From positions 248,001 to 312,000 of the forward strand of contig NZ_BMGG01000002.1 in assembly GCF_014640075.1 (NCBI RefSeq): 64,000 nucleotides of DNA, given 5' to 3'. The DNA is from Chelatococcus reniformis (GTDB taxonomy: Bacteria > Pseudomonadota > Alphaproteobacteria > Rhizobiales > Beijerinckiaceae). Shown here one piece after another: positions 1 through 8,109 of this stretch. The translations under genes and the position numbers were made by a program. Below the pieces are notes generated by a model. The model had not been told where the DNA came from and did no database searches. It was given only the letters and a program-made list of their open reading frames with translations. How positions within the stretch are numbered: position 1 is the first letter of the stretch; the number at the start of each line of letters is the position of its first letter.

Positions 1-230
1 CGGGCACGTCGCACCTGCGTACATCGATCGGCACCGGCCAGGCGCTGATGCGGACCTTGCGCGGCCGGTTGTCGGGCATCGCCCAGCCGGTCTACGTGCT
101 CGATATTCCAGGCGGCCACGGCAAGGTGCCGATCGGGCCGGCCTACCTGTGCGACGCGCCCGAGGCGGTAGACGACCCGGTCGAGGTGATTGATCCGGCC
201 GGCCGGCGCCACCGCTATCCCCCCGTCTGA
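1..230 (+). CDS. kamA: Lysine 2,3-aminomutase family protein, C-terminal fragment
   Basis: Only the last 75 or so codons are inside the window; the open frame begins at base 3 and ends in TGA at 228-230. The tail contains TSHLRTSIGTGQALM and DIPGGHGKVPIGP, which match the C-terminal end of KamA-type radical SAM lysine 2,3-aminomutases, where this stretch closes the PLP-containing barrel. These enzymes convert L-lysine to beta-lysine using S-adenosylmethionine, an iron-sulfur cluster and PLP. The SAM-binding CxxxCxxC motif lies upstream of the window, so activity cannot be judged. The next gene starts 43 bp downstream on the same strand, so the two may be co-transcribed. The family call is fairly secure; the exact substrate is an inference. 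Confidence 0.85.
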   Translation, partial: GTSHLRTSIGTGQALMRTLRGRLSGIAQPVYVLDIPGGHGKVPIGPAYLCDAPEAVDDPVEVIDPAGRRHRYPPV

Positions 231-273
231 AGCCGCAATCCAAGAAGCTCCCAGAAACCCCAAGGAGGACCCC

Positions 274-822
274 ATGGCCCGTATCCCCTACTTCGACCCC
301 GCCACGGCGACCGGTCCGCTGGCCGAGACCTACAAGAAGCTGCCGCCGCTCAACATCTTCCGGATGATGGGCCATGCCGGGCCGATGATGGATAAGTTCG
401 TCAAGCTCGGGAACCAGATCCTGATCTTCTCGGACCTGGATCCGGTGCTGCGCGAGATCGCCATCGTCCGTGTCGGCGTGCTGTCCAAGGCCTCCTACGA
501 GGTCTACCAGCACGAGGCGATTTGCCGGAAATACGGCATGTCCGAGGAGAAGATAAAGGCCATCCACGAGGGGCCGGAAGCGGCTGCCTTCAACGAACTG
601 GAGCGGCTGGTCATGCGCTTCACCGACGACGTGGTGGCGAACGTGCGCGCCTGCGACGCCACCTTCAAGCCGCTGGTGGAGAAGCTCGGCTTCCAGCAGA
701 CCCAGCACCTGGTGATGGCCATCGGCTACTACATGATGGTGAGCCGATTCCTCGAGACCTTCGACGTCGACATCGAGGAGGACGGCCGCCCGGCGGGGCT
801 CAAGCTGCCCGGCATGGGGTGA
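274..822 (+). CDS. Carboxymuconolactone decarboxylase / AhpD-like family protein
   Basis: A 182-residue protein. The frame is open further upstream, but the ATG at 274 follows a clear AGGAGG at 264-269 and begins MARIPYFDP, typical of this family. Around residues 50-85 it has REIAIVRVG followed by YEVYQHE, the helix that carries the conserved Glu and His of the carboxymuconolactone decarboxylase fold. The CxxC pair of peroxidase-type AhpD proteins is absent (SKAS in its place), so a thiol peroxidase role is unlikely. Members of this group are often linked to aromatic or peroxide metabolism, but the substrate here is unknown. It is followed by a hairpin that may end transcription, and it converges with the acyl-CoA dehydrogenase gene. 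Confidence 0.85.
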   Translation: MARIPYFDPATATGPLAETYKKLPPLNIFRMMGHAGPMMDKFVKLGNQILIFSDLDPVLREIAIVRVGVLSKASYEVYQHEAICRKYGMSEEKIKAIHEGPEAAAFNELERLVMRFTDDVVANVRACDATFKPLVEKLGFQQTQHLVMAIGYYMMVSRFLETFDVDIEEDGRPAGLKLPGMG

Positions 823-841
823 AACTCATTTGAGTGGATGG

Positions 842-864
842 ATGGCCGGATCAACTCCGGCCAT
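842..864. terminator. Perfect 9-bp hairpin between convergent genes
   Basis: Arms ATGGCCGGA (842-850) and TCCGGCCAT (856-864) with a 5-base loop, 20 bases after the stop of the carboxymuconolactone decarboxylase gene. There is no clear T-run, so this is a possible terminator or a copy of a short palindromic repeat. Confidence 0.5.
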
Positions 865-890
865 GACGAAGTGCGTTCCATTGCAACGTC

Positions 891-913
891 ATGATCGGGC
901 TTGACCCGATCAT
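891..913. repeat. Second 9-bp palindrome, REP-like (GATCGGGcttgaCCCGATC)
   Basis: Arms ATGATCGGG (891-899) and CCCGATCAT (905-913) with loop CTTGA. It is 17 bases before the end of the convergent acyl-CoA dehydrogenase gene. The form 'GGGCTTG(A/T)CCC' inside a longer palindrome resembles short palindromes scattered between genes in many Rhizobiales genomes. That resemblance is from general knowledge, not a search. It could also terminate the leftward gene. Confidence 0.5.
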
Positions 914-930
914 CCATCAGGGATGGCGAC

Positions 931-2073
931 TCAGCCTTCCTTCAGCATCTGCCGCGCGATGACGATCTGCTGCACCTGGCTGGTGCCCTCGTAGAGGCGG
1001 AACAGGCGCACGTCGCGGTAGAAGCGCTCGACCGGATAGTCGGCGACGTAGCCGGAGCCGCCGTAGATCTGCACGGCGCGGTCGGCCACGCGGCCGACCA
1101 TCTCGCTGGCGAACAGTTTGCAGCACGAGGCTTCCATCGAGATCACCTCGCCCGCGTCGCGGCGGCGGGCGGCGTCCTTGACCATGGAGCGGGCGGCGTA
1201 GGTCTCGGTGCGGCTGTCGGCCAGCATGGCCTGGATCAGCTGGAACTCGCCGATCGCCTGGCCGAACTGCTTGCGCTCGCGGGCGTAGCGCACGCTCTCC
1301 TCGATCAGCCGCTCGGCCACGCCCACGCAGATGGCGGCGATGTGCAGGCGACCCTTGTCGAGGGTCTTCATGGCTGTCTTGAAGCCCTGGCCTTCCCTGC
1401 CGCCGATGATGGCGGAGGCCGGCACGCGACAATCTTCGAAGATCACGTCGGCGGTGTGGGCGCCGCGCTGGCCCATCTTGCGGTCGCGCTTGCCGATGCG
1501 GATGCCGGGGGTGCCAGCCGGCACCAGGAAGGCGGAGATGCCGCCGGCGCCGGCGCCCCCGGTGCGCGCCATCAAGGTGAACACGCCGGCATGGGGCGAA
1601 TTGGTGATGAAGCGCTTGGTGCCGTTGACGACGTAATGGTCGCCGTCCTTGCGGGCGGTGGTGCGCAGCGAAGCGGCGTCGGAGCCCGCCTCAGGTTCGG
1701 TGAGCGCGAAGGAGGCGATGGTCTCGCCGCTGGCGATCCTCGGCAACCAGTACGCTTTCTGTTCCTCGGTGCCGTCGATGACGATGCCCTGGGAGCCGAT
1801 GCCCACGTTGGTGCCGATGGCCGAGCGGAAGGCGGGCGAGGTGAGGCCCAGGCGGAAGCAGACCTCGACCTCCTCGCTCATGGAGAGGCCGAGCCCGCCG
1901 AAGGCTTCCGGCACGGACAGCCCGTAGAGGCCGAGCTCGCGCATCTCCGCCAGGATCTCCGCCGGAATCTCGTCGGTCTCGGCCACCTGCTCCTCGGCCG
2001 GGATCAGCCGCTCGCGCACGAAGCGTTCGACCGTGTCGAGCAACTGGCTGAAGGTTTCGGGGTCGAGCGCCAT
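931..2073 (-). CDS. Acyl-CoA dehydrogenase
   Basis: A 380-residue FAD-dependent acyl-CoA dehydrogenase, the usual length for the family. It oxidises an acyl-CoA to the 2-enoyl-CoA and passes electrons to electron-transfer flavoprotein. Visible signatures are LTEPEAGSDA in the middle domain and, near the end, QIYGGSGYV and YRDVRLFRLYEGTSQ. The Glu of YEGTS (residue 362) is at the position of the catalytic base of short- and medium-chain enzymes. Longer upstream frames are shadows; the ATG at 2073 begins MALDPETFSQLL, where family homology starts. Substrate chain length cannot be told. It probably stands alone, 218 bp from the amidohydrolase gene on the same strand. Confidence 0.93.
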   Translation of the reverse strand: MALDPETFSQLLDTVERFVRERLIPAEEQVAETDEIPAEILAEMRELGLYGLSVPEAFGGLGLSMSEEVEVCFRLGLTSPAFRSAIGTNVGIGSQGIVIDGTEEQKAYWLPRIASGETIASFALTEPEAGSDAASLRTTARKDGDHYVVNGTKRFITNSPHAGVFTLMARTGGAGAGGISAFLVPAGTPGIRIGKRDRKMGQRGAHTADVIFEDCRVPASAIIGGREGQGFKTAMKTLDKGRLHIAAICVGVAERLIEESVRYARERKQFGQAIGEFQLIQAMLADSRTETYAARSMVKDAARRRDAGEVISMEASCCKLFASEMVGRVADRAVQIYGGSGYVADYPVERFYRDVRLFRLYEGTSQVQQIVIARQMLKEG

Positions 2074-2291
2074 GGGGTGATCTCCGCGAAAAGGAATGGG
2101 CAAAACGGCAATCTTCGCGAAAGCCAATTTTGCAGTCGCCATACGCCATCCACCGACGCAGGCAAAGGCCGGGCACGCCCTGGGGGCATGGCCGGCCGTG
2201 AACAGGCGCGATGGACGGCTCGAGGACAGCGGCGCCGGCGCCACCGCGTCAGCGAAGGATGGCCGACACGTTTGGCGAAGCGGGCATTCGA

Positions 2292-3284
2292 TCAGCCATC
2301 CAGGCGGTAGAACCGTCGCGCGGTATCGCGGTAGAGCGCCGCCTTCTCCGCGGCGCTCGCGCCTTTGGTCACGCGTTTGAAAGCGTTCCAGAGCGTCGCA
2401 TAGGTGCAAGACACGCCGTCGACCGGAAAGTTGCTCTCCAGCATGGCGCGTTTGGGCCCGAATGCCTCGATGCAGGTCTCCAGGTACGGCCTCCACGCGT
2501 TGCTGAGCTCGAGCGACCCCGGCAGCACGTCGCGCTTGTGAAAATCGAACCCGCAGATCGCCATGCCGAGCCCGCCGAGCTTGACGACCACGTTGGGGCA
2601 GCTCGCCAGCAATTTAATATCGCGCGCCCAGCCGGCGAAAATCTCGTCGCGCCGGCCCGCATAGGGACCGATGCCGAGCGGTCCGCCGACGTGGTTGAGC
2701 ACGATTTCGGCCTCGGGCACGGCGCGTGCCAGCGCGACCAGGTCGGGGAGCTGGGGGTGATACTGCCACGCCTCGAACGACAGCCTGCGCTTTGCCAGCT
2801 CCCTCAGCCCGTCGCGAAAGCTCGGCACGGCGTAGAGGTGTTGCGGCGGATTGGTGTGGCTGTTGCGGACCTCGGGGCTCGCGTCCCAGCCCGCGGCGTG
2901 GCGTATGCCGCGGAAGCGGCCATTGCCGGCCCGGATATGTGCGTCGAGCACACCGCCAACCGCGGCGCCCGCCGTCAGGTCGGCCCGCGAGACGATGCCT
3001 TCGCAGGCCAGGAGCTTGCCGTAGCGCCCGCTCGCGGCCATGGCGGCCTGGCCGTTGACGAACTCGGTCTCGCCGATGAAGCGCAGTTCCTCGGGACCAG
3101 CGGCGCGGTAGAACGCCCCGCATTCCACGAACACCGTGCTTTCGATATTGTGGCCCGACTCCAGGTCGATCAGCAGCTCAGGCAGGAGATATCGACCAGC
3201 CGGATAATCCCAGAGGTGATGGTGTGGGTCGCAGATCGGCAGCTCAGGCTCGAGGATGTCTTCCACCAGGCTCGACGCGGGCAT
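2292..3284 (-). CDS. Amidohydrolase family protein (TIM-barrel metal-dependent hydrolase)
   Basis: A 330-residue protein of the amidohydrolase-2 type. The N-terminus has ICDPHHHLWDY (residues 17-27), whose HxH supplies metal ligands. Later it has LNHVGGPLG and, near the C-terminus, LESNFPVDG, the usual places of a histidine and the conserved aspartate. This group includes lactonases, decarboxylases and hydrolases for cyclic or aromatic intermediates; I cannot assign a substrate. The ATG at 3284 is preceded on its strand by a purine-rich GGGAGAG. It lies downstream of the ABC transporter genes (122 bp gap), so it might process what they import, but that is inference. Confidence 0.88.
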   Translation of the reverse strand: MPASSLVEDILEPELPICDPHHHLWDYPAGRYLLPELLIDLESGHNIESTVFVECGAFYRAAGPEELRFIGETEFVNGQAAMAASGRYGKLLACEGIVSRADLTAGAAVGGVLDAHIRAGNGRFRGIRHAAGWDASPEVRNSHTNPPQHLYAVPSFRDGLRELAKRRLSFEAWQYHPQLPDLVALARAVPEAEIVLNHVGGPLGIGPYAGRRDEIFAGWARDIKLLASCPNVVVKLGGLGMAICGFDFHKRDVLPGSLELSNAWRPYLETCIEAFGPKRAMLESNFPVDGVSCTYATLWNAFKRVTKGASAAEKAALYRDTARRFYRLDG

Positions 3285-3406
3285 TTCGTTCTCTCCCTAG
3301 GTTCACGGAACCACGGTGCCAGCTTGGCCGGGCAACCCGCAAGGGATGACGCCAGACATCTGATGGGCTTCACCGACGCCAAGGAAGCCTGGCGCGTCGC
3401 AGGCGT

Positions 3407-4435
3407 CTATTTCCCCGCTGCGGCGCGGTCGTAGGGCGCGAAGTCGAACAGACCGTCAGTCTCGGGAGCTTTGGGGAAGTCGCCGAGCTCGGCCTGGAAG
3501 GCGAGCATGTGGCGGGTAGTCGGAACGATGGCGCGCGGGTCGATCAGGAAGCTGATGGCGGGCGAAGCGAGCGCCCGGGCCATGACCCCAACCTCGACGA
3601 GGCCGCCGCCCAGGGCCTGCTGCACGTAGGGCGCGGCTTCACCCGGTCGGGCACGGATGAGGTCCGTGGCGCGGATGGCCAGCCGCAGCAGCGTATCGAG
3701 CGCATCGGCGTGGCTGCGGGCAAAGGCGCCGGTGGCTGCCAGCACCACGCCCGGGATGTCCGGAAACATCTGCGGGGCGGTGACGATCGGCTTGAAGCGA
3801 GGATCGCGACTCTGCACGATGGTCGCCGCCGGCTCCAGCACCTGGCCGCCGTCCACGGCGCCGGCGAGCATGGCCTGCTGCGCCGCTTCTATGCCCATGG
3901 TCACGATCTCCAGATCGTCGGTGACAACGGCGTGCTGCTTCAGCCAGTATTTGAAGGCCGTCGTCGGCACCGCGCCCGGCGGCAGCGTGGCGATCTTCGG
4001 CTTGCGCCCCTGGTCTGCGCGGAAGGCGGCAAAGGCCTTGGCCGGGTCCCGCTGTGCGGCGAAGGCCTTGGCCAGGGGGTCTCCGGCGACGAACATCGAG
4101 CCACCGATGCCGGCGGCCGAGACGACCTTGACGTCGATCCCCTTGGCATAGGCGACCGCCACGGGTGCGACGCCGATGGCGAGCACATCGAGCGTGCCCG
4201 AGGCCAGCGCCGATATGGCGGCGGGGCCGGAGTCGAACTTGGTGGTGACGATGGCGAGCCCTGCGTCCGCGGCCCAACCCGCCTTGTCGAGCACGTAGAG
4301 CGCGCTGGCGCCGATCACCGGCACGAAGCCGACACGGACCGGCGTGCGCGTGCCCTGCGCCCGCGCCGACCCGGATCCGGCGCTCGTGGCCACGAGCGAG
4401 GCGAGGGCGGCGGCAAAGGAACGACGGCTGAGCAT
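3407..4435 (-). CDS. ABC transporter substrate-binding protein, NitT/TauT/SsuA type (copy 1)
   Basis: A 342-residue periplasmic binding protein. The N-terminus has a Tat-like SRRSFA (residues 3-8), a hydrophobic stretch and an ARA|QG cleavage site near residue 26. The mature part begins with VRVGFVPVIGASALYVLDKAGW, a variant of the opening strand of SsuA/TauA/ThiY-type proteins. A second motif, LASGTLDVLAIGVAP, is also typical. It is clearly paralogous to the binding protein at 5993-7057 (shared PVIGA, DSGPA/ESGPN, ALASGT-DV, KGIDVKVV, PTRxMxAFQ). It is the last transporter gene, 13 bp after the ATPase. The ligand is unknown; sulfonates, nitrate, taurine, aromatics or thiamine precursors are all possible for the family. 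Confidence 0.88.
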   Translation of the reverse strand: MLSRRSFAAALASLVATSAGSGSARAQGTRTPVRVGFVPVIGASALYVLDKAGWAADAGLAIVTTKFDSGPAAISALASGTLDVLAIGVAPVAVAYAKGIDVKVVSAAGIGGSMFVAGDPLAKAFAAQRDPAKAFAAFRADQGRKPKIATLPPGAVPTTAFKYWLKQHAVVTDDLEIVTMGIEAAQQAMLAGAVDGGQVLEPAATIVQSRDPRFKPIVTAPQMFPDIPGVVLAATGAFARSHADALDTLLRLAIRATDLIRARPGEAAPYVQQALGGGLVEVGVMARALASPAISFLIDPRAIVPTTRHMLAFQAELGDFPKAPETDGLFDFAPYDRAAAGK

Positions 4436-4448
4436 GGCGTGAAAGTCC

Positions 4449-5204
4449 CTACAGGGCGGCCGATCCGGCCGCGAGGTCGGCGCGCAGCCGCCTCACCACC
4501 GCTTCGAGCCGCGGATCGCCGCGCTCGCGCGGCCGCGGCACATCGACGGTGATGGAGGAGCGCACCTCGCCGGGCGAGCCGACGATGGCGACCACCCGGT
4601 CGGCGAGATAGACCGCTTCGTCCATGTCGTGGGTGACGAACAGGATGGTCCGTCCGGTCGCCTGCCAGACGCGCAGCAGCTCGTTCTGCAAATTCTCGCG
4701 GGTGATCGCGTCGAGGGCCCCGAACGGCTCGTCCATCAGCAGGATGTCGGAGCCGACCGCCAGGGCGCGGGCGAGGGCGACGCGCTGGCGCTGGCCGCCC
4801 GAAAGCTGATGCGGCCAGCGGCCCGCCAGGTTGCCGAGGCCGACGAAGTCGAGCGCCTCGTGCGCCCGGCGCTTGCGTTCGGCGGCGGTGATGCCGCCGT
4901 GCTCGAGCCCGAATGCCACGTTCGACAGCACGCGCCGCCAGGGCAGCATGCGGGCGTCCTGGAACACCAGCGCTGCCGGCACGGGCGCGTCGCCGCGGGT
5001 CGCCAGCCTGACAGTGCCGCTGCTCGCCTTAGCGAGCCCGATCAGCACGCGCAGCAGCGTCGACTTGCCGACCCCCGAGGGGCCGACGATGGCGACGAAT
5101 TCGCCGCGCGCCACGGTGAGGTCGAGCCCGCGCAGCACCTCGGTGGTGCGCCCGTCCTGCCCGAAGGCGAGGCCGAGGCCTCTGATCTCGATTATGCTTT
5201 CCAT
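4449..5204 (-). CDS. ABC transporter ATP-binding protein (SsuB/TauB/NrtD type)
   Basis: A 251-residue ATPase that drives the importer from the cytoplasmic face. It has Walker A GPSGVGKST (residues 41-49), a Q-loop (VFQDARMLPW), signature LSGGQ (134-138), Walker B ILLMDEP (154-160) followed by FGALD, and the switch histidine in FVTHDMDEA. The MLPWRRVLSNVAFGLE stretch is typical of the nitrate/sulfonate/taurine subfamily. The frame stays open well upstream, but that part is a shadow of the permease. The ATG at 5204 (MESIIEIRGLGLAFG) overlaps the permease end by 13 bases, which suggests translational coupling. Confidence 0.93.
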   Translation of the reverse strand: MESIIEIRGLGLAFGQDGRTTEVLRGLDLTVARGEFVAIVGPSGVGKSTLLRVLIGLAKASSGTVRLATRGDAPVPAALVFQDARMLPWRRVLSNVAFGLEHGGITAAERKRRAHEALDFVGLGNLAGRWPHQLSGGQRQRVALARALAVGSDILLMDEPFGALDAITRENLQNELLRVWQATGRTILFVTHDMDEAVYLADRVVAIVGSPGEVRSSITVDVPRPRERGDPRLEAVVRRLRADLAAGSAAL

Positions 5205-5944
5205 CGCAGCAGCCAGTTCTGCAGGCGCACGAAGCCGGTGTCGATGAGCCCGTAGAGGGCCGCGATGGTCAGCATGTAGACGACCACGATGTCGGTGGCG
5301 AGGAGGCTGGAGGCCTGCATCATGCGCTGGCCGAGGCCGAACACGCCGAAGATCTCGGCCGCCACCACCGCCATCCAGGCCTGGCCGAGCGCGGTCCTGA
5401 GGCCGACGAGGATGCCCGGCGTTGCCGCCGGCAGCACGATCTTGACCAGTCGAGCCGGGCCGGAGCGGAAGCCGAACGCCTCGGCGACCTCCAGCAGGTC
5501 GCGGTCGACCGCGCGCACGGCGCCGAGGGTCGCGAAGTAGACGATCCAGAACACGCCGATGGCGATGATGAAGATCGCGGCCGGCGCATTGACCCCGAAC
5601 CAGATGATGGCGAAGGGCACCCAGGCGAGCCCCGGGATCGGCCGGAGCAGCCGCACGACCCAGGCGATCGCCTCCTCGGCTGGCGGCGACATGCCGGTAA
5701 GGATGCCGAGGGCGACGCCGCAGCCGGCGCCGATGGCGAGGCCCAGGACGTAGTGCGACAAGCTGCTCAAGAGGGCGCTGAACCATAGGCCCGACGTCAG
5801 CTCCCGGCCGAAGGCCGCCGGCAGCGCGCTCGGCGGCGGCAGCAGCATCGGGTTGATCAGGCCGATCAGCGGCACCAGCTCCCAGAGCGCCAGGAAGGCG
5901 ATGAGGCCGGCCGCGCCGAGCAGCAGCGGCCGCGACCGCGTCAT
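5192..5944 (-). CDS. ABC transporter permease (SsuC/TauC/NrtB type)
   Basis: A 250-residue inner-membrane permease with about six hydrophobic segments. The cytoplasmic EAA loop that docks the ATPase is visible as EVAEAFGFRSG followed by VLPAATPGILVGLR. RPIPGLAWVPFAIIWFG is a hallmark of the nitrate/sulfonate/taurine permease subfamily. It sits between its two binding-protein genes: the upstream one ends 48 bp before, and the ATPase overlaps its 3' end. As only one permease gene is present, it presumably works as a homodimer. Confidence 0.92.
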   Translation of the reverse strand: MTRSRPLLLGAAGLIAFLALWELVPLIGLINPMLLPPPSALPAAFGRELTSGLWFSALLSSLSHYVLGLAIGAGCGVALGILTGMSPPAEEAIAWVVRLLRPIPGLAWVPFAIIWFGVNAPAAIFIIAIGVFWIVYFATLGAVRAVDRDLLEVAEAFGFRSGPARLVKIVLPAATPGILVGLRTALGQAWMAVVAAEIFGVFGLGQRMMQASSLLATDIVVVYMLTIAALYGLIDTGFVRLQNWLLRWKA

Positions 5945-5992
5945 GCCAGCACCCCCGTCGGCGCGGCTGCCGGACCCGTTGGTGCGGGCATG

Positions 5993-7057
5993 TCAGCGGG
6001 CCTTGGCCGCGGTCTCGTAGAAGGTCGTGTCGAACAGGCCGTCCAGCGGCAGCTCCTTGTCGAGTGTTCCGATGGAGAGCTGGAAGGCCTGCATCTGGCG
6101 GGTCGGCTCGATGATGACACGCGGATCCGCTTCCAGCTTCGTCGCCGGCGAGGCGAGCGCCTTCTTGATCGTCTCGTCGCTGACGATGCCCTTGCCCAGG
6201 ACCGTGCCGATCAGCGGGGCGGCCGCTGCCGGATCCTTCTTGATGAAGTCGATGGCGCGAATATTGGCATCGACGAGCGCCTGCACCGCCTTCGGGTGCT
6301 TGGCCAGGAAGGCGCCGGAGACGCCGATCACCGTGCCGGGCTGTGTCGGGAACATGGCGCCGCCGAGCGCGATCAGCTTGATGGCCGGATTGCGCTCCAT
6401 GACGATGGTGTCAGCGGGCTCGCGGATGGTCGCGCCGTCGACGGCACCCGCCAGCAGCGCCTGCTGGGTCGCGTCGATGCCCATGGGCACGATCTCGACA
6501 TCGGCCTTGTCGGTCTTGGTGACGCGCTCCAGCCAGTGGCGCAGCGTCGTCTCCGGCACCGAGCCCGGCGGCTGGGTGGCGAGCCGCGCGGGCTTGCCGG
6601 TGGCTGCCTTGAAGGCCTTGAACGCCTCGGCCGCCGGCTTGCCGCCCTCGAAGAAGGGAGCGAGCTTGGGCGAGGCCACGAAAGTCATCTCCTCGATAGC
6701 GGTCGCGGCCACCACCTTGACGTCGATGCCCTTGGAGCGTGCCACCGCCAGCGGCGCGACGCCCGCCACATAAACGTCGATGGTGCCCGAGGCCAACGCC
6801 TGGATCATGTTGGGGCCTGACTCGAAGACGGTGAAGGCGGGCGCGAGGCCCGCGTCCTTCAACCAGCCCTGCTTGTCGGCCACCACCACCGGGGCGGCGC
6901 CGATGATCGGGATATAGCCGATGCGCACGGGTACGGTCTGCGCCCGGGCCGGGGCGGCCAGCGCCGTCGCCAGGAGCAGAGCTGCCCCGGCGCCTGCGGC
7001 ACGGCGGGTCAATCGGGCGGCGAGCGACGGGAAACGGGACACGCGGTGATCCTCCAT
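5993..7057 (-). CDS. ABC transporter substrate-binding protein, NitT/TauT/SsuA type (copy 2)
   Basis: A 354-residue binding protein that heads the transporter operon. A signal peptide with a twin-arginine (TRRAAGAGAALLL) ends at ARA|QT near residue 39. The mature protein starts PVRIGYIPIIGAAPVVVADK and includes FESGPNMIQALASGTIDV, matching the SsuA/TauA/ThiY group. I chose the ATG at 7057; an in-frame GTG at 7090 would add 11 residues but has no better ribosome-binding site. It is a paralogue of the protein at 3407-4435, roughly collinear throughout. Gene order is binding protein, permease, ATPase, binding protein. The 163-bp gap to the divergent dehydrogenase gene should contain the promoter. 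Confidence 0.88.
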   Translation of the reverse strand: MEDHRVSRFPSLAARLTRRAAGAGAALLLATALAAPARAQTVPVRIGYIPIIGAAPVVVADKQGWLKDAGLAPAFTVFESGPNMIQALASGTIDVYVAGVAPLAVARSKGIDVKVVAATAIEEMTFVASPKLAPFFEGGKPAAEAFKAFKAATGKPARLATQPPGSVPETTLRHWLERVTKTDKADVEIVPMGIDATQQALLAGAVDGATIREPADTIVMERNPAIKLIALGGAMFPTQPGTVIGVSGAFLAKHPKAVQALVDANIRAIDFIKKDPAAAAPLIGTVLGKGIVSDETIKKALASPATKLEADPRVIIEPTRQMQAFQLSIGTLDKELPLDGLFDTTFYETAAKAR

Positions 7058-7220
7058 GGTGAGCGTCGGACCTATCAGCTTTTTCGGCACACGATAGTGA
7101 AAATCAGCAAACCCGCGCTCAGCATGTGGAAAGCGTCGCGCCGGCCACGCCCCTTGTCCTGGGGGCCATCAGGACCTATGCCGCCGTAGTAGCAGATCAA
7201 GAAGAGATGAGGAGAGGGCT

Positions 7221-8015
7221 ATGGGACGCCTCGAAGGCAAGCGCGCGATCGTGACCGGCGCGGGGAGCGGCATCGGTCGTGCCAGCGCGATCCTGTTCGC
7301 CGAGCAAGGCGCCCGCGTCTTCGCCATCGACAAGAACCAGGCCGGTGTCGAGGAGACCGTCGCCGCGATCAAGCAGGCCGGCGGCGTGGCCCATGCGCGG
7401 GCGGCCGACAGCGGCTCCGAGCCTGAAGTCAAGGCGTTCATCGCCGAAGCGGTCGAGACGCTGGGCGGACTCGACGTGCTCTTTGCCAATGCCGGCATCA
7501 GCGGCGGCGTCGTGCCGTTGTTCGAGCAGACCGTCGAGCAATGGCAGGAGATCCTGCGCGTCAATCTGATCGGGCCGTTCCTCGCCATCCGTCACGGTGC
7601 GCCGCACATGGTGGCGCAGAAGCACGGCTCGATCATCTGCACCGCCTCCGTCGCCGGCATCCGGGCCAACGCCGGCGGCAACCCCTACAGCGCCAGCAAG
7701 GCGGGAGTGGTCTCGCTGGTGCAGACCAGCGCCTATTCGCTGACCGGCACGGGGGTGCGCGTCAACGCCGTCTGCCCGGGCCTGATCGAGACGGGCATGA
7801 CCCGGCCGATTTTCGACAGCGCCCGTGAGCGCGGCACCGATCACAAGATCGGCCAGATCAACCCGTTGCAGCGCGCCGGCGCGCCGGCCGAGATCGCCGC
7901 CATGGCGTTGTTCCTGGCCAGCGATGAAGCTTCCTACGTCAACGGCCAGGCCTTCGCCGTCGACGGCGGCCTGTCGGCATCGCACCCCTATGCCGGCAGG
8001 ATGCGCCTGTCATAG
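7221..8015 (+). CDS. Short-chain dehydrogenase/reductase (SDR)
   Basis: A 264-residue classical SDR, an NAD(P)-dependent oxidoreductase of alcohols or ketones. The dinucleotide-binding motif TGAGSGIG is at residues 12-19, the NAG motif at 90-92, and the catalytic Ser143, Tyr156 and Lys160 are all in place (YSASK). Asp37 after the second strand (FAIDKN) suggests NAD(H) rather than NADP(H). A GAGGAGAGG site lies just before the ATG. It is divergent from the ABC transporter and 94 bp ahead of the epoxide-hydrolase-like gene, and the two may form an operon. The substrate is unknown. Confidence 0.92.
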   Translation: MGRLEGKRAIVTGAGSGIGRASAILFAEQGARVFAIDKNQAGVEETVAAIKQAGGVAHARAADSGSEPEVKAFIAEAVETLGGLDVLFANAGISGGVVPLFEQTVEQWQEILRVNLIGPFLAIRHGAPHMVAQKHGSIICTASVAGIRANAGGNPYSASKAGVVSLVQTSAYSLTGTGVRVNAVCPGLIETGMTRPIFDSARERGTDHKIGQINPLQRAGAPAEIAAMALFLASDEASYVNGQAFAVDGGLSASHPYAGRMRLS

Positions 8016-8109
8016 GCGCCTCCTGCGGGGTGGCGCAAAGTCAACGAGCCCCGCTCGTCCGGCCATCGGGAGTGGCGGGACGCCTGGCGGCCTGGAGGGA
8101 GACGAGCCC

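Noticed and set aside
901-2310. Long rightward open frame of 469 codons across the acyl-CoA dehydrogenase gene
   Set aside because: It is the antisense shadow of a well-supported gene in very GC-rich DNA; its sequence is low-complexity Ala/Gly/Arg/His with no family motif.
5205-5786. N-terminal extension of the ABC ATPase
   Set aside because: It is a shadow of the permease gene; Walker A position and the ATG at 5204 fit a normal 251-residue ATPase.
7058-7090. GTG start at 7090 for the second binding protein
   Set aside because: It adds 11 residues ahead of the signal peptide without a better ribosome-binding site; ATG 7057 is the simpler choice.
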